Source: Adineta vaga (Eukaryota > Rotifera). Taken from it: a stretch of 64,000 bases of DNA. The stretch covers positions 1,860,001 through 1,924,000 of the forward strand of contig CP075496.1 of NCBI GenBank assembly GCA_021613535.1, written 5' to 3'. Made by a program: the position numbers and the translations under genes. Shown one piece after another: positions 1 to 11,475 of the stretch. Within the stretch, counting starts at the first letter, position 1, and each line of letters opens with the position of its first letter. Below the pieces are notes generated by a model. The model was not told where the DNA came from and did not search any database. It worked only from the letters and a program-made list of their open reading frames with translations.

Positions 1-1296
1 ACAACCTTTATCATAGGCACGATAAGCAGTAACAACACCACTTGTATATAGTACTTTCATTGGATACCAATATAAACGAAATAGAAACCTAATCATGAAT
101 AAGAAGAGAAGAGAAGAAAAGAAAAAATGCAATTTTGTTTTATATTTCTTTTACATACCAACAAAATGTAAACATGATAAAACAAGCAGAAGCAGTATTT
201 TCCCACATTGGATATTCTTTTCCATTTTCTCTCGATCCAAGATAATGTAAAGTTTTTGTTAATTCAAGCCAAATATCTGTTATATCATGAACGAATAGAA
301 CAAGTAAACCAATTTTATGATAACTAATCGAAAAGTAAAAATATTTTCAAATAATTCTTCAATTAATTTCATTTCTTACCGAGTTGCATATGAAACGAAA
401 ATTAATGTCATTGTTACAACATGATGAAGAATCATAACATAGAAATCTTTACGTTTATAATCCATATAAAGTGTAGCATAAAGGGAATGTAAATAAAAGC
501 CACATTGAACAAAATACATGAGTTTAATATCAAATGGAACTGTCATACCTGGTGACCAATCTGAATAAACAATGAACAAATTTAATTTTTACTTAAGTTA
601 AATATTTTACTAACCATCCCAGATTTGATAAGGTTCATGGAAATAATTATAACAACGATGGAGTAAATAAACACAATAAGACCATGTGCACGTGTAGAAC
701 AAACATTTCCATGCAGATTCTGGAAATTTCTTTTTATTTATTGGTTTCAATTGAAGCCAATTTACTAATGGCTAAAAACAAAGTCAAATAAGATTTTCTT
801 TTGAAAATAATCTTCACTTTGTACGCTATAAAAATCCTATGAATCCTTAAAATGACCTCGTGCGTTCTTATCTGACGTTTGACATACATCTGAAAAAGTA
901 ATCAGATGAATAAAACGATACTGAAGACAGTATTTTACACAACATTCTAAGGATTCATATGGTTTTTAATGTCTTGAGGTGAAAATTTTTGCTCATGAGA
1001 ACTTTATAACAAACTTTGCAAATGTTTTTTTCAAATAAATAACGTAATATTGTGATAACAATTGCGATATAAAGAATATAATAAATTTGATTAATTGGAA
1101 AATAAAAATGTCGTGTAAAATCTTCAATAAATGAACGTGGAAAGGAATAGTCACGCCACATATGTGGCCTATAGTACCATGAGATTGTATTCCAAATACC
1201 GATAATTAAATCGAAATAATTTGGTGTCGTAGTAAAATTTCCTTTTAAATTTTTCCATTCTTCTCTTTGTTCTTCTGTTAAATACGAATGTTCCAT
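1..1296 (-). CDS. Ceramide synthase (TLC domain), 3' end beyond window
   Basis: Five exons can be read on the minus strand: about 1015-1296, 615-771, 380-560, 159-323 and 1-88, the last running off the window. Ceramide synthases N-acylate sphingoid bases with fatty acyl-CoA in the endoplasmic reticulum membrane. The TLC-domain signature is clear: basic YKRKDFY, then the active-site histidines in ILHHVVT, then the acidic VHDITDIW. Several hydrophobic segments follow family spacing. ATG at 1296 (MEHSYLTEE) is the first in frame; upstream in-frame triplets are GTG or non-start. Exon 1 (ending FEKNICK) joined to exon 2 (PLVNWLQL) matches the FEK..KPL region of animal enzymes, so I place the donor at 1014 (GTTTGT, a donor type also used elsewhere in this window). 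The Hox-like domain of most vertebrate paralogues is absent. An optional 33-nt cassette lies near 856-890. Confidence 0.9.
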
Positions 1297-4200
1297 ATTT
1301 TGTATAAATAAGAAAGAATTGTTTTGATTTAATTTCACTTTACTAAAATATTATTAGCATTGATCGGTGAATTTGTGAGATAACATTTGTTTTTGATGAA
1401 ATAGGTTCTAAATGGAAGAATTCAAATACATATGTTCAGATAAGAATAAGAAATGAGAAAAGTAACTAGTTTCTATCTCGTTCACTTTCTTTCTTTCTAT
1501 TTTTTTTTCCTTTTCTAGCTTTCATCAACGGTGATATTAATGGTAATAGAAGTGTGAAAGAAAAGAAAAGAAAAGAAAAGGAACATTGACAGTTAAAAAA
1601 AAATGAATAAACGTAATGAAAAGTAAATGATTCATTCAAAAAGAAAATGCAATCAGAAAGTGGAAAAAAAAAGAAAGTAAAGAGAGAAACAGTACTAGTA
1701 TCGATACGTTATACGGACCAATCAGAAGACGATATTGAGTCCTCCAACGTCATGTATGAATATAAAGAGCAAAGTTAATAATGGTAAGTATACGAATTAT
1801 TTGTTCATTTTATATGAATGATTCGAAAAACAACGAGATCAACAACAGTCTCTCTTTCAAATTCGTCTATCTAAAGAAAGAGAGTTGATCATATTCAATT
1901 GAATAAGTTAATCATTCCTCATTGAAATATATTCTTTTACTTTATCATAGTTTGAAACTATTTTAAGATATGATATTGAATATATTAATTTCGAATTTAC
2001 TTTATAAACTTATGTTTTCATCTTTATCACGCAAATCAACCGTGACGTTCTTCTCGTTTTCTAATGGTTTATATCTCAAGCCAATAATCAACAAAGAAGT
2101 TAAAATTTATCAATTAAAATGTTCGAAATAAAACATTTCAGAAACTATGATTTAAAATATACAATCTGTTATGAATAGTCTTTTCAAAAAAAAAAGAATA
2201 TTATTTGAAATATAATATAAAGGAACAACAAATGATTCAATCTAAAGTAAAGAAAATGACTAATCGAACGATAGATCACGTCGTATAAATCAATATTAAA
2301 TTATTTAGTTACCAATCATATAAAAACCTTAATCAGAAGAAATACGTTCCACAAGTTCATTAAACAATAAATATTTATTTTCTTATTCAGTACATTATCA
2401 CTATAAATATTGCATGCAAATTATCACATTCAGTCTTAGATAATCTCTAGAAACACTTTTATAATCCTAGAATGCATTATTATTTTTGATAGTAATATCT
2501 TAAAACGATCGCTTTCTTTGACGTCATTCTGACTATGAAATATCCTACTGCTAACAAATGTATGATCACGCCAAGATAGTTCCATTTGAAAAAATATTGT
2601 TCACATCATTTTATCTTGTCATCACGTATGATTAAATATTTTCTTTATAAATATCATTATTGCACTTTGATTGATTGTTTTCTATGAAGTACATCAAAAA
2701 TACAAACATATAATTATTACTGATAGTAACAAACATAAGTTAATTCTACGACAAATTAATCATAATTGCAATATCTATAACATTTATTGTTACACAGTTG
2801 AGAAAAACTATTTATCAATGAATTAGTTAACTTCGAATGATTTAGTATGTGAATTTAAATTGAAGAAGTTGCAAATCATTTTAGTATGCATTGATATACA
2901 ATTGTTCGAATATTTTTATGTTATTTAATCAAACAAATGCACCTTAGTGCATTTTGAATATCTATACTTTATAATGCCAATAATAACCTTGTTCTCATAT
3001 GTTACACTATATGCACTTTTGTTTATTCATGAACTTGTAAAAATAACAAAACGACAAGATAAACAAAGAACAAAAATGGTGAAGATTTTTTCAAGTAAAA
3101 CAAATGATATTATTCAACTCGATAACAATTCTGGAATTGATTTGACATAATCAACTTTTCAAAAGATTGTCCTTTAAGAACTTATAATCAAACATAGTAC
3201 ACATTAGTTTTCTATGGAAATCGTTTTGTTTTGTATATATGAATTCAAAACAATAAAAATCATTCGATTTCATCTTATTGTATCATGTAATATGCCTTTC
3301 TTGATCGCTATTAATACTGATACTAATGTTCATTTCATATGATTTGTAATGCTTAATTCATTTATCAGTACTGGCATGATATAAATCTTCGTACGATTTT
3401 CCTTCAGAATAATGCTTTGGGTAGTATATGGACGAGCATATTTTTTTCTTTTCCCTTTTTCTTCTTCGTCTTTTGCCATTCCCTTTTATCGTCTTATTCT
3501 TCTCTTTTCTTGACTCTAACGATTGCTCTATTGTCAATGGTATCCTGTTGGATCAAGACAAGAACAAATCGACGAATCACGAAGAAGAAAGAGAATATAA
3601 ACTATGGGCACGGCGCCAAAAGATAGGATAGGATAAACGATGGTGAACAAATTGATGCCCGACAAAATACAGGCAGATGACAATATTTTAAAGACTGCTA
3701 TATATCATTTTCGTACATCTGTTTATATATATATTTATATATCGAAAGAACTAACTTTTAGAATCTATAAAATGAAATATTAAGAATAAAAAGAACTTTG
3801 ATAAATGTTATCCATTAGTATAATCTTTAAAATATTCTTTTGTCCAACAAGAAAGATCGTTTTTTTAATTCTATTAGACACCATTAATTAAAATTATTGT
3901 CTTGTCTTTTATTTTTTACTAAACTGAATATTGAACTTGTACGTTCATATACGCCATCTGTATGAATAGGTCGCTATTCTCTTTCTCTTACAATGTATAC
4001 ATATACTCTCTCTCTCTCTTCAATGTTAGAAGAAGAAGAAGAATTCTTCATCATCATCATCAGCAGCAGCAAGCAATATTTGTGTTCTCTTTCCACCAAC
4101 ATTTTCTACATACGAACACATCTATGTGAATAATGAATCAAGCAAGCAATGCATGCATTCGATGCAGACAGAAGAGAAAAGTCAAACAAACTCGCTTGCA

Positions 4201-5700
4201 TTTACCATCGAACAGAATGGGGGAAAAAATGGCGAATAAGAAAAAAGAAATGCAATTGCCTTGCACATATCAACTATATGTTTGCTTGGGTATGTGTGTG
4301 CGAGCGTTCGAATAGGAGGAAAAAGAAAGAAAGTGAGCTTTGCCAAGGAGCAAAACGAATGGAGAACAAGAAAAAAAAAGAAAGCAATATAAATTGCAAG
4401 CAAAATGATCGTCGTCTTCGTTGTCGTGCATCGACCGACCGAGCGCCCGACGACGAAAAAAAAGCGATGTATATATGCGTTTGAAGCTTCATGATGAGAG
4501 GAACGAAGAAAAAAAAGCAAAGGGGGAGAAGAAGAAGAAGGCTGTACCTATACTAACGCCATCGAGCGAGTAAGCACACAAGCAGAAAAGAAACGACAAG
4601 AGAGTTTTCTCGTCAGAGCTGCTTACTGTTGTGTTATTGTTGATGAGAACGAGGTGCAGCTATATTACCATCGCCATCATCTTTTTTTTTTAATAAACAT
4701 GTTGATCTTGTATGTAAAAAGCAAATAGGAAGGAGGAAAGAAAAAAGACGAAGAGGGATTGTAACACTCTATCCACCCGCATTTCCTTTCTCATGTTCAC
4801 AAACTTTTTTCCTTCTATCTTTCTGTGTCGTCAGCGGGAAAACAGCGCTCAAGTAGTCATACTCGTTTGACAGTTTCTCGTTCGCTCATCCACCCACATT
4901 CAACATGAATTTGTTTACATATGTAGATAGATAGAGAGATCCTTATGCACTTCTATTATTTCATTAGTTCATTGAAGAAATTTTCAACGGATAACTCCTC
5001 CGTTTATCTCAATAAGAATCAAGATCAGTAGTAACACGAGAGATTTGTTTTATTCTTTAGATAATTGAACTCGGATTATTATTATTTTATGTATTAGGAA
5101 TATTCTTCGTTAATCAATCTCATTTCATTAAGTGGCAATATCTCCTTTTTTTTCACTTTAATATGTATTTTTAAATCAAATTAATACATTAACATAACAA
5201 TCAATTAAACTAGAATGTAAGTACAACACTTTCTTTTTGTTTATCACAATGTCAAAGAAAAAGAAGCACACCTTGATTGATTTGGTTAACTATGCGGTTT
5301 TCTATTTGACATCAATATGACTTTTATGTTGTTTTGGCTGTCATTCAAAAGAACGTCGAGTCAATTACTATTGCGATGTACAAACGATTCATTCATTGAA
5401 TCCCCGCCTTTACATGTGTATACACATGTGAGTTCCCTCCTCCCGTGCTCATTGACTAATGAAACTTGTTTCGAACACGCATATGAAAGAACGAGACGAT
5501 GAAAAAAAGGAAAAAGAAAACAGATCGTAAAAGAAAACAGCTGATTGTCAAAAAATAATCGATCAATAGATTGTTGAATGAATACACGTGTGTAGATATT
5601 TGACATGAGAGAAGAGAAGAGAAGAACAAAATCAATCGTTTTTGTTCTATCTATATAGAAAGACAACTTTGATTTTCTATTAATTATTCTAGATCAACTG
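1297..5700. other. Gene-poor intergenic stretch between divergent genes
   Basis: This lies between the divergent 5' ends of the ceramide synthase and SERTA genes, so it holds both promoter regions. It is AT-rich and full of stops. It contains a (ct)n tract near 4008-4020, trinucleotide runs (aga, tca, gca) at 4028-4070, and a strongly purine-rich stretch from about 4310 to 4560. Open frames at 3417-3631, 4133-4520 and 5317-5666 follow this composition bias and look like chance. I see no tRNA, transposase or other recognisable gene, except a weak candidate exon at 2947-3150. Confidence 0.5.
2947..3150 (+). CDS. Possible last exon or relic of a membrane protein
   Basis: This 67-codon frame begins with a hydrophobic stretch (IMPIITLFSYVTLYALLFI) followed by a charged tail (KITKRQDKQRTK) and a stop. 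A cluster resembling a polyadenylation signal (caataaaaat) sits about 100 bp downstream. An acceptor-like AG lies at 2945-2946. The shape is that of a final transmembrane segment plus cytoplasmic tail. I recognise no family and find no convincing upstream exon. It may be a gene remnant or chance. Confidence 0.2.
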   Translation: MHFEYLYFIMPIITLFSYVTLYALLFIHELVKITKRQDKQRTKMVKIFSSKTNDIIQLDNNSGIDLT

Positions 5701-7847
5701 ATGATGTGTGACAATCTTTCATTGTACAAAACATATATCCCATCATCACCAAATACTTCACAATTTTATCCAATTGAGAATCATGAAGATGAACATCGAA
5801 CAAATACAAGTATCAAACGGAAACTTTCAGGTAGATATATAAACATACTACAAAGAAAAAATCAGATAGACAGAAGATGATATTGAAAATATGATGTGAA
5901 TGAAATGAAGAAAGTATATTGATATCTTGTTTTCACATTGTATCATCAATATATTCTTATATAAGTTAATGAAAAGTTTGAACAACTGTTGGTTATTATA
6001 AAATCTTCATATAAATGGAAAGATTTATAATCATATTCAGTATTACTATCATCATATTCGTATGTCATTTTTTCCTCGTTAAAGTTTCTTCGATTTGGAA
6101 TACAATTCATAATAATAGTCGAAAATAAAGTATGTTGATATGAAACATGAAATATTCGTTGTTTCTCGCGCTTTGCTCTTCCGATCTATTTTTAATGCTT
6201 GTTTCGAAAAAAATAAAGAAATAATTTTGCTTCTATGATTTCCAATACTATTACAATTCAATCTAAAACGATTAGTATCGAAAGTGATCGAACTTTGTCT
6301 AAACTAGAATTTCCTCATTATTTTGCATAGTTTGCAAATTCTTCTTGAGCTTCCATAATAACATTTATATAAATTTAATGACTTCTTTTTACCTTTCGGA
6401 CCGAGCAACATACATCAAACAAACATTTTTAATGCAATAAATGCATGAAATTTTGTTTAAAAATTACTTTTGATGCATTGTCATGGTCACAAAGAAACAT
6501 TAATAAGCGACATCGTTAATTTGATATATATATATATATATACTTTCTGTTGAAATATATTCTTAAAAAAAGAAACGTTTTATGAACATTTTTAAAAATG
6601 ATTTATTTCGTTTAGATTATGAAGATAATCAATCATCGTTAACAACATTTCAACAGAATTCATCATCTTTCAATTGTAATAATAGTGATGATGATGAGGA
6701 GAACGAGGATGATGATGATCTTGATGAAGATGACGAAGAAGAAAATGACGATGAAGGTAGTTCTGGTGAAGATGAAATTGTTAGTGATGATGAATCCAAT
6801 AATACTCAATTGATAACGCGTACAACTACTCCTTGTACCATAACACAAAGACGACATAGTGATACAATTCATACATCATCATCGTCATTATCTTATGGCA
6901 CACCAATTGTGAAACGTCGGTGTACATATTCATGCATGTATGATGAAGAACAAAAACGTTCAGTACTGGTGGAATCTTATCGAAAATTACGTGGAGTGAA
7001 AAAACCTAAACTTCAAGTTAGTCTACTCATATGTAATTTAATCAAACGATTAGAAAAAACTTTCACAAAAAGTCCACCATTATCCAGACAACAACAAATA
7101 TCTTCACATTATCAACATCAACATGTACAGTATTACCAACATCGAACATCATATCGTTCATCATCATCAGATAGTATTTATATGGCACCAACATTACCAG
7201 CTTCTTTAGATAATGATGAAATAGAAACAACACCGTTAACACCATTAAATCAACAGTATTCTCCACCACATTCATCAATGTATGATTCAGATAAAGTATT
7301 ATTACCTGGCGGAGATATGAGATCATCAAATTCAATGTATCATTCATCATCAACAGATGCATATTGGCTTGCTCAATCCAATTTTGCCGTACCTGTGGTT
7401 TCCACATCAGATGAAGATGATGTTGATGTTTCGTTGCAAGGTGGAGGTGATTATCTGGATTTAAGTGACAATACTCTTACGTCTTCCTTCTCATCGTGTC
7501 CTACTTCATCTCCTTCTGTAAATTCATCTTCAACTGAATTAATATCAACTTCAGCATCTATATCAAATGATTGTTGTTGTTCTACATCAACTTCTTCTCC
7601 TCTAACTAAACTACTGGTTGATACAAATAATAATAACAATGATGATTATTACATTTATCATCACCATCAACAACAACATCACCATCACCATCTTCATCAT
7701 CATTCTCAAATGCATTCAAATCAAGACTTATATGCATCTAATCATCATTCATCAACTAGCGAACAAGCTTTTTTCTATCACCATCATAATCATCATCATC
7801 ATCATCATAATGGAACTAATACCGTTGATATTATTACAACAGCGTGA
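5701..7847 (+). CDS. SERTA-domain protein with acidic and His-rich tracts
   Basis: Two exons, 5701-5830 and 6616-7847, are separated by a 785-bp intron. The junction restores an Asp codon (G|AT), giving 453 residues. The larger frame also reads upstream from an ATG at 6582, but the strong acceptor at 6614-6615 (tttcgtttag) and the clean exon 1 (MMCDNLSLYK) support the spliced start. The SERTA motif lies around residues 150-190: EEQKRSVLVESYRKL, then LQVSLLICNLIKRLEK, matching the family pattern of a hydrophobic helix ending LICN..RRLE. SERTA proteins (vertebrate SERTAD, fly taranis) act in transcription and cell-cycle control. An acidic Asp/Glu tract precedes the motif, and the C terminus has Asn, Gln and long His runs. 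An acceptor-like AG sits 8 nt before the ATG. Confidence 0.82.
5831..6615 (+). other. Long first intron of the SERTA gene
   Basis: At 785 bp this is more than ten times the usual intron here. It starts gtagat and ends tttcgtttag. It contains a (ta)n tract near 6523-6541. I see no exon or RNA gene in it. Its size suggests regulatory content, which is inference only. Confidence 0.7.
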
Positions 7848-8510
7848 GATCTTTTCTTCTTTTTCCTCTCCTCGTATCTATCCGTTGTGCATCTATTTCT
7901 TATTTATTTTTTCGGATTTCGTTCTTTTCCTACCTGGATCAAATGATAAATCTCTCTCCTCTTCTTCTTCTTCTCCTCTATTACAAATGTAAACACAAAC
8001 ACAAATTTCATACATGCTCATCTGTATGTAAATGACAAGTGTATTGTCTGTGGTATTCAACTCGTCTATATATATATATACATACAACTTTTGTTTTGTT
8101 TTTCTCTTTTTCTTTTTTTTTGTTGATGTTGTTGTTTATTTCATTTTCTTTTCTTATGCGTTTGAAATGTGCCTCTGAGTTTTGTTTTACAAACTCTCTC
8201 TCTCTCTCTTTCGATCTTCTTTTCTTTTTCTATAAAGTTTGCATCATCATGATTAAAGGGGAAGAATGGAAAAAAAATTATATTATATACTTTAATTTAT
8301 CTCTCGAACGAAATTGTTTTTTTTTATACAGAAAATTTTAATAAATGACAAAATGAAATAAACAATAACTCGTACATAAAACATGTGAAGTTACTGAATG
8401 ATTGTAAAATTGAACTTGATCTACTATTTTTAAAAAATTTCTAAAGACAAGAAAAACATATTTGCACATTTATTTCAGTCGATATTTTCAATCGAACATT
8501 TCACTTCGAA
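7848..8510 (+). other. 3' UTR and flank of SERTA gene, with poly(A) signals
   Basis: The sequence after the stop is T/C-rich with (ta)n near 8070 and (tc)n near 8197-8210. AATAAA occurs at 8340-8345 and again at 8357-8362. Parts of this stretch, including the second signal, are repeated in the degenerate copy at 10388-10965, which shows the duplication carried the 3' end of the transcript unit. Confidence 0.6.
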
Positions 8511-10387
8511 AAGCAACAAAGATCAAATTCAGATTTATTTGTTACGGATTAAAATCTATCAAAATAATCAACTTGCTTTAGATCACGATTGTTTTGCGTA
8601 ACAGAAATTTCTTGTTTAAATTTTACAAATGTCAATAAAAAACTTCTATTCTCTCCATCATGAAATGACACCTTAACATATTCGATTCAAATCGGAGTAT
8701 TTGAGTTTTCTATAAGCTCCTGTCGTTCGTCTTTGTCGTCTCTGAGATCATCAGAACAAGCGTATTTGTTCTCAGTATAATCTATAACCAACACAAATGA
8801 TAATGGAAAGAAAATAGTGAAGTTGTTCACTTATGAATTTCTGTTCTACTAATGCTACTTATAAATGTCCAGAATCTAGTTTTATTTCATTAAGATAAAA
8901 ACTGAAAATTGCATTAATAATCTCCGTAGAGATGAAGTCTTCCGAAGTTTGATTGTACCATTATGTTTTCTCATACATTAAAAACCCGATAACTTGATTT
9001 CTACCATGCATTGGTTAGATTCAATACATTTCTTACATTTATAGATTGTTAATAACTAGTTATAATCTTAGTACTGCTCCACATGTACTCAGGTGCATTT
9101 CATTATGACCACTTGTGTATGTAAGTTATACTCTCTAATATCAACAGAACTTTAGATACCAATTAATTAAAGCAATAGCAGTGACTGAAAAATCACGTAC
9201 ATTTCATTATGAACGCAGAAATTTCGATTCTATCTGTTATGGAAAATATTCGTTTGTGTCAGTAAAGTGGTCGAATTTTTCCTTTCGCATTTATGATCAA
9301 AGCCCAGATTATAAACTATATTGATTCATACAAATAGCTCTTTTAGGTATGTACAAAAGTAATACGAGAAAAACAAACTTACTTATTGCACATCAAACGA
9401 GAAAATCTGAATTTCAATAAGCCTAAGCTATAACGATAATCGCTGAGATAAGAAATAATTTCTTAATTCACGAGAGTCAAAGGTTAGCTAATGTGTGTAA
9501 GAAAATATCTTTGAATGTGTTTATTGGCGAACAATGACGCGTGTACAACAACATAGAATACGAAAAAACGATATCACGATTGGAGGAGATAATATGTGCA
9601 AGTCGCTGTAGAAATAGGATTCATTTCTTAGAAATGTTATTTTTTCATTTCAATATTCGATGAACATAATTTATAGTCTATCGAAATCTTCCAATGTTAA
9701 AGATATTTTCGTTTTTTATTCGATGATTTAATAACTGATCAGGAAGAAATTCAAATATTTTATCTCAGTGAAAAATATTCACTTTTTTCCTTTCGTTTTA
9801 CAAAGAATAAGTTATACTACATCCTTTTCTATTTTCATTGTAATTAACACCCTAAGAATTTCAATAGATCACAAATGAAAATATGATCTGTTCTTGTTTA
9901 AATTTGCACTGATGAACCCAATACACATTAACAACAGTCTTAGATGATAAGTATTGTTCCAATAGCCATGCGAATCATTGATTTTGAAAAAAAAACGAAA
10001 GAATCAAATCATGTATATCCAATCTTTCGTTATGAATAATCTTTTTCATAGCAATCTAAGTCAAATTATCACATCATATTCCTAAACATCATATCTTTGC
10101 CTAATACAACACAAGTGTTTGTTTTATTTTATATGATAAATAAAAGAAAATACAACATATAAAACTAAATTGATTAATTGCCTTCATAAACTATTTTGTG
10201 AATACAATGAAGAATTTTCTAAACATATGTTTTTCTTTGAAAATAAATGAAACGAAAAGAAGTTTTACACGTACGAATGTTACTAAGCGTAGAGGAAGAA
10301 ACTATAAATTATCTTCGGATTACACTTGACAGTTGTTAATCAATCAGTCAAGGTTTGACGACATAAATAACTACTCACTATTCATAG
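8511..10387. other. Intergenic, nothing recognised
   Basis: AT-rich sequence without coding-like open frames, between the SERTA gene and its partial copy. I see no repeat, RNA gene or mobile-element signature. Confidence 0.5.
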
Positions 10388-10965
10388 AGAATGATTGCTG
10401 CTGCTGTTCTTCATCAATTTTTTCTCCGTTAACTAAACTACTGGTTGATATACATAATAATAACAATGATGATTATTACATTTATCATCATCATTCTCAA
10501 ATGCATTCAAATTAAGACTTATATTCTCCAATTCATCAACTACCGAACAAGCTTTTTTCTATCATCATTATCATCATAGTGGAACTAATACCGTTGATAT
10601 TATTACAACAGCGTGAGATCTTTTCTTCTTTTTCTTCTCCTCGTATCTATCCATTGTGCATTCATTTATTTTTCCCTCTGATTTGGTTCTTTTACTGTAA
10701 AGTTTTTTGTTACGATGATTCAAGGAAAACAATGACAAAAAATCATTCGAAAGACTGGTTTTTTAGACAGGAAAAGTTTGATACATGAGAAAAATGAAAT
10801 AAACAATAGCTCATACATATAAATCATGAAGAGTTAGTCAATGATTGTATTGACCTTAATCTGCTATTTTATGATTTTTTTTAAAGGCCGGAAGACGTTC
10901 GAATGCATAAAAAAAAAGAGCCCTATTTGCATATTTATTTTATTCGACGTCAACAATCGAACACA
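10388..10965 (+). pseudogene. Truncated degenerate copy of the SERTA gene 3' end
   Basis: This segment matches the last third of the SERTA coding exon plus its 3' UTR (source about 7564-8510). Shared blocks include SPLTKLLVD, NNNNDDYYIYHH and the terminal codons through the stop TGA, then gagatcttttcttcttttt. The Gln codon after MHSN is changed to TAA at about 10513, and His-codon runs are shortened. Roughly 300 bp of the source 3' UTR (about 7930-8230) is missing. The SERTA motif, acidic tract and first exon are absent, so it cannot make the protein. Similarity fades near 10965. Confidence 0.85.
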
Positions 10966-11475
10966 GTTATTCATTATCTCAAGGTTAAACATTTATTTTT
11001 CTGATGAAATCAAGCAATGTCAAAAAATAAATACACTGGAAGGAAGAAACGTTTTTCAATTAAGTTTCGATTTTTCTTCTGTCTAATCGATGAAAAGCGC
11101 CATCGAACTAATGATATAAGCTATTGGACGACTCGTCTCAAAGCTATTGACAGAAATCCATGTTTTCGCCACTTTTCTTTCTGTGCATGCTCCCTCTCCT
11201 TCGCATAAATACAAAAGACGCACGCATATACGTAAGAAGAAAAAAAAAGAACGAGGAGAAGGCATAAGGAGAAATCTGTCAACAACAGAACAGTAGTAAC
11301 AATCAAATAGGTCGCCGACGTCGACGACGACAATTAATCGTTTGTGTTATATGCTTGTTTCAACTAAATAGCTGAGTTATGAATCGGTCTTACGATTTTT
11401 TTCCTTTTAGATATGTTTTATCACCGGTGATTCATTTATTTTTATTTTATAATGTAATTTTTATGGCCAGAGGCC
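10966..11475. other. Upstream region of the phospholipase C beta gene
   Basis: No coding-like frame. It contains a purine-rich run near 11235-11265 and an acceptor-like cctttttag... signal ending at 11410, 66 nt before the PLC beta ATG, which could be a 5' UTR or trans-splice acceptor. Confidence 0.4.

Noticed and set aside
4133-4520. Overlapping open frames on both strands
   Set aside because: They arise from purine-rich composition, overlap each other on three frames and have no domain or splice support.
6582-6615. ATG at 6582 as start of the SERTA protein
   Set aside because: A strong acceptor at 6614-6615 and a phase-matched upstream exon at 5701-5830 give a better model; the ATG lies in the intron.
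7063-7992. Other-frame and antisense frames over the SERTA exon
   Set aside because: They are shadows of CAT/ATG triplet runs that encode the His and Asn tracts in the real frame.
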